NCBI GenBank assembly: GCA_027943335.1
Contig: BSBK01008833.1
Span: 402,001-466,000, forward strand
Length of the DNA stretch: 64,000 nt
Direction of reading: 5' to 3'
DNA from: Chamaecyparis obtusa
Taxonomy: Eukaryota > Streptophyta > Pinopsida > Cupressales > Cupressaceae
Below, in pieces: positions 11,553-21,064 of this stretch. Under the pieces are notes generated by a model. The model was not told where the DNA came from and did not search any database. It saw only the letters and a list, made by a program, of their open reading frames with translations. Both the position numbers and the translations under genes were made by a program. Positions within the stretch are counted from its first letter, which is position 1. Each line of letters begins with the position of its first letter.

Positions 11553-12466
11553 TTATTCCTACATATTTATAGCAAATAAACTTAGTTTATTATAGGTCTT
11601 CCCATTTTCCCAACTAGTATGAGCTATTTAGGAGAAAAAAGATCACTGGATGGGTTGAAATGGGTTTGGATGGTTTCCTCTTGACAATCAAAGATGTAAA
11701 ACTTTGCAAAGGTTAGTCTATTATTTATAGTTAAGTATGGTTAGTCTATTCATCCACCCAAACCCAACAAAGGAGAATGAAGAACTAAAAAAAGGTCCTC
11801 CTAGTCTAAGATCTATAAATATAATATACTATAATTGGTTGAGAGTCCTTTGTCTTAGATGATATTATTTAGCTATACTCTTCCTTCTATTATTGGTCAA
11901 GCCCTTTATCTAGAGAGGAATTAAGAGTATTTTGTAATCTAGCAATCTACTATGTAATAAGTATCCTATCCAGCCAAATTTAGCAAACAATGTTGGAGGA
12001 CCTTAAATGACTAGGTAATGCCCAAGTATAGTTTTTAGAAGGGAAACATTTTAGTCTAGTTCCAATTCCCAAATACCATTACCATAGATGAATTTACTGA
12101 TTTTACATGTTTGATGTTATATTCATACAACATCAACTTTCAATTTACCATGTGTATTCATTGATAGATTGTATGATTTTGTACTTGAATTTAATCAAAC
12201 TACGTTCTAGTTCAAGTTGCAAAGGCACTTGGTACAGGGGAAAATGTTCTATTTTCAAGGCATTCCATTGGAGGTACAATTTCCACTTTGGCCAAACTGT
12301 CAATTTTGGAAAAATGGGGTATGGAAGCCCCTATTTTTTGCCACACTGATTATTGTTGTAATTGTTTATAATATATATAACTGAATAGAACAGTGACCAA
12401 ATTTACATCATGTTATATGCCCATATCAAAACTCATGGTCCCCAAGAAGTGAGTAAACAAGTAATA
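11553..12466. other. Unassigned non-coding DNA
   Basis: I see no gene or repeat that I can support. A 57-codon open stretch near 12208-12380 ends in a hydrophobic segment, but it has no start context, homology that I recognise or splice evidence. Confidence 0.4.
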
Positions 12467-12705
12467 AACAAATGCCCTAGCTTCAAACTAGTGAAATACA
12501 ATGCAATAAAACCAACTAACAAAAAAGACATGGCTAAGTTCGTGCACACAAGAAAAAGTATTTCAGTCAATTTTTGTAATATTTTTATACATTTAAACAA
12601 ATAAAAAATGAATAAAACACTCACAACCTCTAGAAAATGGATGCCATAGCTTTAAACCAGTGAAATGCGATGATAAAACTAAATTACAAAAAAGACATGG
12701 CAAGT
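12467..12705. repeat. Imperfect direct duplication
   Basis: ATGCCCTAGCTTCAAACTAG followed by ACAAAAAAGACATGGC (12467-12535) recurs as ATGCCATAGCTTTAAACCAG followed by ACAAAAAAGACATGGC (12640-12702). The copies are offset by about 175 bp. Confidence 0.55.
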
Positions 12706-12747
12706 AAAAGTCCATTTCGGGCCTACCTCGAATCCTTGTAGAGTTAG

Positions 12748-12975
12748 GGCCAAGTTCGTGCACGTAAGCAAAAGTCCAGTGCCCTCTTCGTGCACACAAG
12801 CAAAAGTCCAGTGCCCTATTACCTCTTTGCAGCCCACAAGAAAAAGTCTAGTGCCCTCTTCCCTCTTTGCACATGCAAGAAAAAGTCCATTACCCTATTC
12901 CCTCTTCGTAGCCCGCAAGAAAAAGTCCAGTTCCCTCTTCCCTCTTCCCGCACGGTGCCCTCTTCGCAGCTCACG
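12748..12975. repeat. ~40 bp minisatellite, about five units
   Basis: Units of the form AAAAAGTCCAGTGCCCTCTT followed by CCCTCTTCGCAGCCCACAAG repeat from about 12769 to 12975 with substitutions. Two forward frames stay open across it only because of the repeat, and no protein is supported. An inverted relative lies at 7641-7795. Confidence 0.7.
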
Positions 12976-13120
12976 AAAATTACAAATGAGCATTTCTTTT
13001 TCTTTTTTTTTGTTTATAATCACGTGGGTGTCAAAATTATGATGACACCATCGCTATTACAACACCCTCAGGTGCACTTGAAAAAAAACACACACAAATG
13101 GTACTACTATTGAAATTGGC

Positions 13121-13149
13121 ATCGAAATTTGACCCCAAATGTTGTAGTG
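13121..13149 (-). repeat. CACTA-like terminal inverted repeat (element lies to the left)
   Basis: On the minus strand it begins CACTACAACATTTGGGGTC, matching the terminus at 721-749. It faces the same way as that one. It could be the 5' end of the CACTA element whose minus-strand transposase lies at 825-4532. In that case 8.6 kb of foldback DNA would lie between end and gene. This assignment is inferred. Confidence 0.55.
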
Positions 13150-13204
13150 CCAAATGACCACTGATGTAGCTGCGGTCAAAGACCATGAAATAGTTTAGCA
13201 AAAT

Positions 13205-13968
13205 GTGCAAACTGATGTTTTTGTTAATCATATTACACTAGGAGGAAATGCCATGGATGGGGATATTAGGGAGGCTCCTATGCCTACCTATCAGAGGTTA
13301 CATGACCGTCTTATCAAGTTGGAGTCTGAGAATTCTCAGCTCCATGTGACTGTACAAACTTTATCCACCTCAGTGTTGGAACTAAAAAATATACTCCATA
13401 GTTTTTCATCTTCATTTACATATGAGACAATAGTGATTAAACCTGACCTAGAATCAGTTATTAAGAATCTAGATGGATTCAACAGTTATAAAGCGGAACA
13501 AGCTGATATCATTGCTAAAAACTTGACTCTAATGTTTAAGACCGAGGAGAAGGTGAAAACTTGGGCCTCAATTTGTGATAATACAGTTAGTGTTGCACCT
13601 CTCTTAAGGGTGGAGAAGTTGGTTCAAGGCAAGATGGATGATGATCATGTGAGACATGTGCATGAGTTGAACCTACATGTTCATGGTCTCCCCCCATTTC
13701 TGATCCTTCCTCTATCGGGAAATCCTTTCTCAAGGCTTTGCTTGACATTCATGATATTTCACTCAACAGATGCTGGGTATGTCCCGATGGTACTCTTGTT
13801 ATCAAGTTTCTCTCTTTGCATGATAGATTGTGGGTTCTTAGAGTGAAGAGGAAGTTATTCTCTCTTCCATCTAAGATTTATCTAGATGAGGATCTCACTA
13901 GATCACAGGTGGTAGAATTGAAACAAGCCAGGAACCTCATTACTGAGGTGAGATGCAATGGTAAATAG
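13205..13968 (+). pseudogene. LINE ORF1-like protein, frameshifted
   Basis: The N-terminal part (13205-13740, first frame) carries a leucine-rich stretch, RLIKLESENSQLHVTVQTL, predicted as a coiled coil. The following part (13738-13968) continues in a second frame with IKFLSLHDRLWVLRVKRKLF and YLDEDLTRSQV. That segment resembles the C-terminal nucleic-acid-binding part of LINE ORF1 proteins, which often has an EDLT motif. One frameshift near 13740 separates them. The protein would coat LINE RNA. Similarity is by motif only. Confidence 0.5.
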
Positions 13969-14019
13969 GTCCTTATTAGGAATCTCAGGGTAGTGATTCG
14001 AGATTCTCCCCCCAACTGG

Positions 14020-17000
14020 TGGGATTCAAGGTAGGCCACAAAGGCCAAATGATGACCACATCAGTAGGTTGACAAGAGTGGGCCCTCCTCTAGCTCTCTT
14101 CTTGTTAACTGTTGGAATGGTAATGGTTCTCTTTGGTCATTAACTAGTCTCTTTCAAGATGCGATGGGTTTGGTTGATATCTTGGCTATTATGGAGACCA
14201 ATGAGAGTCCTATTCATCCCCTCCTAGGTTTTGATAGTTATCAATGATTGTCCATTTGTAGGGAGGAAGTTCTCTCCTCAGGTGGTGTGCAGGGCTCTAG
14301 GGGAGTTTCCTACTTGATTAGGGACAACCTCTACAACGCTACTTCATTGGTTCATTCAGACACACATTCTAGATTCATGTGGATCCATGTATGTCATGCT
14401 AGCCACTACTAGAGAGACATCTTCATCATGGTTTCCTACCTTCCACCGGCCTCCTCACCATACGCCATTCATAGTACTGAGGATGTGGACCCATTTATTG
14501 ACTTGATAGAGTGCATTTCTAGATTCAATGCCTTGGGGGACATCATTATTTTGGGAGACTTTAATGCACAAACTAGGGAGCTGCAGACCCCTATACATGA
14601 CCGAGGTACTGACTAGACCTATACTTCAGAACTAGATCCTACCATTTTGGGGCTCCAACATATTTTCAAGGATTGTAGCGAACCTTTATCTATTTATGGT
14701 CGCCACCTCCTCTAGCTCTATGAGTCTTCTAATTTAGTTATTCTAAATGACCTCTCTTGCTTCCTTAGTTCTGAGCTTTTCACACATTGGCCACATTGTG
14801 GTGGTGCTAGTGTGGTTGACTATGTTATCACTAGTGTTTCTTTTATCCCTTCCTTCCATCGCTTCACTATCTCTCATCTTTCATTAGCTGACCACACTCT
14901 TCTTAGCCTTACACTTCTCTTTTCTCCTCCCCCTCGCCCGTCTCACCTTCCCTGTTCCCTGGCTGTCCTTGATCATTGTCCTACCCACTTTCATTTTTGG
15001 TTTGCTAAGGGGGATTGTGATCTCTTTACCCTCCACCTTCGTCATCTCCTCTTGCATAAGATCTTCTTTGAATGCTACCATGTTTCCTCAATGTTTGACC
15101 TATTGACCACAACTATTTGGGAGGTGGCTTTTCTCTCCATCCCTCACCACCCAATCCTTAGATCCACATGCTAGATTACTTTCCCTATGAACTGATGGTT
15201 TGACTATGACTGAAAATCTTTCCATCGCTCCTTGCACTTGACCTTTGAGACATTCCCTTCCAACTTCATTGGCCTCCATTCCTCCTACCACCACTTTCTT
15301 CATTCGAAGAAATGTGCTTTCATTTGCTCACAGTGCAGTTCCCTGTACAATACACTCATTTAGTATCCTAATCTTTTATGGCACACCATGTTCCCTTAGC
15401 ATCCTACTCCACCTTTCACCATCGATCATAGATCCCTTCCCTCCCACACCTCCACTCTTTATGACATCCCTGACTAATCATCTCTCTAGCTCACCCCTCC
15501 CCCTCGCTACCATATCTTTACCGCTTCCAACATCTACAAGGCTATTAGATCCATGAGATGCAATAGGGTGGTCGATGAGGATAGTTTTCAGGTTGAGGTC
15601 TTCAAGCTCAGTATCTCTGTGCTAAGCTCCTATCTTCCAACACTCTTTAATAGTGTGGTTTGCACCAGCTTCCCTGAGTCTTGGTCAAGACACTTAATCT
15701 ATCCAATTCACAAGGATGGGTTGGTTTCTGACCCCAACAACTATAGGACCATCATGATTGGGCACACCTTCATCAAAATCTATGCAATGACATTGAATAC
15801 TATTCTCAATAGGGAGTTGGTCAAGAGAGATTGCAAGGATAGAGGCCAAGCTGGCTTCTGGGTAGATTACCAGACCATGGACGACATCCTAACTTTGTAG
15901 GTGATTATTGAGGAGGCTCGCCATTGCTCCAAGAAAGTATATTGCTTCTTCATTGACTTTTGTAAGGTGTTCTATACCATCCCTTCAGTGGCCTTCTTCT
16001 AAAGACTTAGAGATATCAAGATTTATGAGATTCTTTTGACAATTATTATGAGACTTTATGAGCATGTTGAGGGAAGATTCAGGACTCCTGAGGGTTTCTC
16101 TAATCCTATCCAGAGCACTATTATGGTGAAACAAGGGTGCTCCCTTTCCCCCACCTTGTTCAACATCTACATTGATGAGCTCGAGACTTTTCTCAAAGAT
16201 TCCTCACTTCTGAGTGATGGTTGTTACCTGCACTACGTTCTTGTCTCCATTCTTTTCTTTGTTGACGATGTGATTCTCCTTGCCTCCTCACCAGAGAGTC
16301 TCTAGAGACTTCTTGATAGCTTGGCCTCTTTTTGTGACTTGTGATAGCTGGTGGTGAATTTGGGTAAGATGTGGGTGATGATCTTCAACTACCTAAAGAC
16401 CTCACATCTTCATTTCTACTACTAGGGACTAGAGATTGAGATTACTTCATACACCTACCTTGGGGTTAAGTTCTCTAGCCCTCACTTCAGTTTGAGACTC
16501 ACCATTCTACCTAGGATCAATAAAGGGATGGGTTCCCTTGCCATGTTGGAGAGATAGTGTTTCAGACATCATTTTTAGGACACCGCATCTAAGTTGTCCC
16601 TCTTGGATTCCTTGGTCAGACCTACAGTACTTTATGGTTCTACTGTTTGGGGGCTATCCCTTCTAGATTCTGATTGGGCCTCTATTGAGCATGTTCATAC
16701 TATCTTCCTTTGGCATATCATCAGATGTCATTGGTCCACCTCTCTTAGCATCATTCTGGCTAAGTTCAGGGCTCATCCCTTTAGATTGGGGGCCATCTTT
16801 GATCTTTTTTGATTTATTCACCACCTCCGTTGTTTTGCAGACTCCAATGATGGTCACAATAGATATTCTTACCTAGCCTATTGCTCTTTAGTGGTTCTTC
16901 CCAAGTTGGACCCCTCCTCCAGAGCCCATTGTTGGTATGCCCAAGCCTCATCTCTTTTATGTTCTATTGGGATTGACATTGATCACCTCCCCCCTATCAG

Positions 17001-17530
17001 TTATCGCTGGACGCTCTGGCTCACCTCCTCCCTTCTAGACATGAGTTGAAAAAACATGTCAGAATTGACATATACAGGAATTATATCACCACAATCTGGA
17101 TCAACTCGTGGGGGGGTCTGCACCTAAGGATGGATTTTTATACTAAGCACTTCCTAGAAATTTGGGGTGGGATTATTGTTCATCCTAGATACTTATCTCA
17201 GCGTTGGTGCAATGCTCTTTGCATCACACTGAGATCTTTTAGGGTTGGATCTCACTGCCTTCGGGCCTAGACAGACCATCGCATTGACAGAGATGATTGG
17301 ATTTGTAGGTTATGCACACTGGTCAAGATTGAGACTGAGACACACTTCATCTTCCATTTTCCTACTTACTATGAGATCAAAGGGATATTCTATTGCTTAT
17401 TCAGAGGGTGCAGTTCCTTGACTACTTTCTTTAGCTACACCGATCAGAGATGCCTGGCACTTTACCTCTGTGAGACTGTACAACTCTGTGAGCATACTCT
17501 ACATCTTCTTTTCTCCCAAAGATAGATATC
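14020..17530 (+). pseudogene. LINE ORF2: endonuclease, reverse transcriptase, C-terminal zinc motif
   Basis: The endonuclease starts with NCWNGNG at 14107 and METNES, and holds ILGDFNAQT near 14550. DYVIT and LSLADHTLL follow at 14818-14895. The reverse transcriptase shows DPNNYRTIMIG near 15730, GCSLSPTLFNIYIDEL near 16140 and FVDDV at 16258-16272, the YADD-type active site. A CRLC...HFIFHFPTYYEI motif lies near 17310. Most of it stays in one frame, with many stops and a frameshift near 17040. It is non-functional. The known role is target-primed reverse transcription. Confidence 0.75.
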
Positions 17531-17913
17531 TGATTAGCTCATTATAGAATTCTTCTCACCCTCATCTCCACCACGGGGGGTGAAGCAACCTCACAATGCC
17601 TCCATTATCAATCACTCTAGATCTGTGAGACCCCATAGCACCTTTACTAGTTAGCATCACATCGATGACCTAGGGTTCTTGCTCATCTGGATCATTATCC
17701 TTCAATGTTGGATTTCTTTCTACCTAAAAATGATCCTTAGTCCTTCTATTTTGTTTTTTCTTCTTGCTTGCTGTTTGTTGTTCTCTTCTCTCTTTTTTCA
17801 CTCTTGCTTGCTTTCCCAACTACTTTTTGGTGGTATGTTGGTTCAATGTTCCTTTTGTTGTACCTTTCTAGTCCCTTAGACCCTTGTTGGTCTCTTGTTG
17901 GACATTAATAAAT

Positions 17914-17914
17914 T

Positions 17915-17943
<29 letters not shown>
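17914..17943 (+). repeat. (TTATC)6 LINE 3' tail
   Basis: Six perfect TTATC units follow AATAAATT, directly after the LINE coding remnant. Simple-repeat tails are typical of some LINE clades that reverse-transcribe their own short repeat rather than poly(A). Confidence 0.7.
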
Positions 17944-18540
<597 letters not shown>

Positions 18541-18700
18541 ATACACATACACATACACATAGTATGTCGAGATTAATCCTTCTCAAGGCGCTTATTTTCA
18601 TCAAATTGCAAAGTCTTTTATGTGGGTTAGGATTGATGAAAATAGGCACCTTGACAAGGATTACTCTCCATGTACTATGTGTATGTGTACATGTGTATGT
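18541..18700. repeat. Hairpin with microsatellite arms
   Basis: TTAATCCTTCTCAAGGCGCT followed by TATTTTCATCAA (18573-18604) pairs with TTGATGAAAATAGGCACCTT followed by GACAAGGATTA (18635-18665). Outside the arms, CACATACACATAGTA on the left is complementary to TACTATGTGTATGTG on the right. The pairing therefore extends into the flanking microsatellites. The loop is about 30 bp. Confidence 0.7.
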
Positions 18701-18780
18701 TTATGTGTATGTGCATGCATATGTGTATGCGTATGTGTATGTGTATGTGTATATGTATGCATATGTGTATATCTGATAGG
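18701..18780. repeat. (TGTATG)n-like microsatellite
   Basis: GTATGTGTATG-type units run from the right hairpin arm to about 18775. Low-complexity frames here are not genes. Confidence 0.8.
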
Positions 18781-18793
18781 TGGTATTAGAGCC
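18781..18793 (+). promoter_or_regulatory. Primer-binding-site-like motif (initiator Met tRNA)
   Basis: TGGTATTAGAGCC differs by one base from TGGTATCAGAGCC, the usual plant retrotransposon site complementary to initiator tRNA-Met. It precedes a gypsy gag remnant. The LTR that should lie just upstream is not recognisable, because that sequence is microsatellite. Confidence 0.5.
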
Positions 18794-18880
18794 CTGTTAT
18801 AGGGTTTGTAAGGAAACTTTGGTGGTGTTTTCTCAGAATTAAGAAGGAACGATCCCGTGGGATCAAGAATCTTTCTATCA

Positions 18881-19830
18881 TGTCAGATAATGGAGAGTAC
18901 AATGATGAGAAACCTACCAATGATAGGATGTGTGGACTGGCCATGGCTTCACACCTGTGATTAGTTGCGAGATATTAAATCAAGATTAAGCATGTTGGAA
19001 GTGCCTGAATTTGATGAATGTCTCATTAATCTTGAGGCATCCTATACTGACATTCAAGATGATCTGGGAAAGATACGTGATGATATGGATATTTTGCACG
19101 ATGAGATAAAGTTCTTAAATGATGGACAATCTCTACACCATACCTTGCTACAAGGTGAATCACAAGGCCCAAGTCTTTGATCTAGATCGGGTTGTATAAT
19201 GGTGATCATGATGAAAAATCACTGGACAAATTCTTATGGGATGTGGAAGAATTCTTTTCAAATGCTACCAAGCTATCCATTGAGGTAGAGGTGAAGAAGG
19301 CAACTGCTTGCTTCATGAGCAGTGCTAAACTATGGTGGAGAACCTACCTTGTGGGTAAAAGATCTAGAAGATAGTGAGGCCTATTACAACTTGGATTGAA
19401 TTAAGGGAAGCTTTGCAAGATCATTTCCATCTGGGAAATTTAGATAGGGTGATTCAAGTACACTTTGATGAACTAAGGAATTCTAGAAAATTACATGATT
19501 ATGTTCATGCATTTTAAGTGTTGGACTTGGAATGCAGTAAGCTAAATGATTTTGAAAAGCTTTACTTATTCATGAAGAATTTGCAACCCTGGGCCGCTGA
19601 GGACCTAATGCGATAACTTGGTCAAATGTTGGTTGAATCTATTGCCACTATGGATAATTTTCTTGACTACAAAGGGGATGTTGCTAAGGGATTTGGTGGT
19701 GTAACTAAGTCTGACTATGGAAGCAATAATAGAAAGGCATTTTGATTCAAGAATGAGCGTTGCAATAATGGGCCATATCAGAATAGTTACAGAACTCATG
19801 AAAGAGGACCACATTTTCTGTATGCTTTCT
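18881..19830 (+). pseudogene. Ty3/gypsy gag fragment
   Basis: The 5' part encodes a coiled-coil-like stretch (18965-19180). Next comes DKFLWDVEEFFSNATKL, then AKLWWRT near 19327. After a frameshift it reads TWIELREALQDHF, HDYVHAF and LFMKNLQPWAAEDL. These match the order of the plant retrotransposon gag (capsid) domain. Several stops and frameshifts break it. No protease or pol follows, since the sequence changes character near 19830. It is a truncated element. Confidence 0.75.
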
Positions 19831-20232
19831 AATTTCTACATTTTTTCTGACAAATATTCTCTTTTCATGGTGTTCAAGGTGACAAAGAAGCATATTCTAT
19901 CAATTTGCACTATCTTTTTGTTTAAAATTCAACATCAAATTGTGAAAGTCAATCATTCTTCACCAAAATTTATCGATTGAGGTAAGTTTTTTTTATTTTT
20001 TACATGTAAAATGTAAATAAAGAGTCTTTTTATTTATACTTGGTATGATATAGACTTGTTCAATACATAATTTGATATAACTGTAATAAATTTATATTAT
20101 AATTTGTCATACTGTAAGAGATTTATATTATAATTTGACTTATTGTAATAGATTGATATTATAACTTGACTTATTGTAATAGATTGATATAATTTTAAAA
20201 TTGTAATGAATTCATATGTAGAAATTGTCATC
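19831..20232. other. AT-rich spacer with ~30 bp short repeats
   Basis: Between about 20050 and 20190, units like GTAATAGATTGATATTATAA followed by CTTGACTTATT repeat three to four times. There is no gene. The spacer links the gag fragment to the transposase-like pseudogene. Confidence 0.5.
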
Positions 20233-20730
20233 ATGCCAAGGAAATGAGCAAAGACTTTAACATCGAAAGAGCATGAAAGAGACAAAGAGAAGAAAAGGGA
20301 AAGAATTAGACAACTTCGTGAGCACAAAAAATTGCATACCATAGAAGAAGATTTTTCTTTGGATGAGGAACATGAAACATCAATCGAAAGTAAGAGAGAA
20401 TTAGAATTGGAAACAAAAAGACAACGAATGAGAAACTTGTGTGCAATAAGACAATTGAATAATGAAGATGTGGGCACATCATCTATGAGTTCCCAAGTTG
20501 AAGAGACACCATCATCAAATGTTGGAGGCAAACCATTGTATCATGTTGAAGGAACACCATTTTCTACTCCCCAAGGTGTGGGCACACCCTTGTATCATGT
20601 TGAAGGCACACCATTGTCTACATCCCAAGATGTACGCACCTCTTGTATCATGTTGAAGGCACACCATTGTCTATATTCCAAGGTGGAGGCACACGATTAT
20701 CTACATCCCAAGGTGTAGGCAAAACATTGT

Positions 20731-21064
20731 TGTTGGCAAAAGGGTCAGTGCTCCCCTCGGGATTCATGACATGGTTTAACAACCTCTTGTGTCTTCTATA
20801 AGTCTAGTGGTTATATCAGGTATTAATAGGTCAATCTTTTGGTGCAACAACAACCACTACTTGTAACAAGTGGTATCAGAGCTTGGTCATAGATTCAAAT
20901 TCCCTTGGGTAACACTGAGGGGGAGATTGTTGGAAAAATGGTTAGCGCTCCCCTCAGGATTTGTGACATGGTTGAACAGCCTCCTATGTCTTCTACAAGT
21001 CTAGTGGTTGTATTAGGCATTAACAGGCTGATCTTTTGGTGCAACGACAACTACTATTGTAACA
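20731..21064 (+). mobile_element. Complete TRIM retrotransposon
   Basis: Two direct terminal repeats of 138 and 137 bp (20731-20868, 20928-21064) begin TGTTGG and end TGTAACA. The 59 bp interior has a primer-binding site TGGTATCAGAGC at 20871-20882 and a polypurine tract GAGGGGGAGAT at 20917-20927. A perfect 5 bp duplication ATTGT lies at 20726-20730 and 21065-21069. Terminal-repeat retrotransposons in miniature are non-autonomous and need another element's proteins. The two LTRs differ at about 20 positions, so the insertion is not recent. Confidence 0.9.
20871..20882 (+). promoter_or_regulatory. TRIM primer-binding site
   Basis: TGGTATCAGAGC lies two bases after the 5' LTR end. It is complementary to the 3' end region of initiator tRNA-Met as in most plant LTR retrotransposons. 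Confidence 0.85.

Larger units (their letters stand above)
13205..17943 (+). mobile_element. Divergent LINE retrotransposon with (TTATC)n tail
   Basis: The element has an ORF1-like coiled-coil region, an apurinic-type endonuclease, a reverse transcriptase, a C-terminal cysteine/histidine motif and a simple-repeat tail. No RNase H is seen. It differs strongly from the L1-type LINE at 28012-39281, which ends in poly(A) and carries RNase H. LINEs with microsatellite tails include RTE-like and Dualen-like groups, but I cannot place the clade by eye. The 5' end is undefined and probably lies close to the CACTA terminus at 13149. Confidence 0.75.

Noticed and set aside
12208..12380. Short open frame with a hydrophobic C-terminal segment
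   Set aside because: Only ~57 codons, no recognisable relatives, no splice or start evidence. Left as unassigned DNA.
12758..13113. Two overlapping open frames of 94 and 107 codons
   Set aside because: They lie across the ~40 bp minisatellite. The repeat itself keeps the frames open, with no start context or known domain.
17914..17943. Telomere-like repeat
   Set aside because: The unit is TTATC, not TTTAGGG, and it directly follows a LINE coding remnant, so it is read as a LINE tail.
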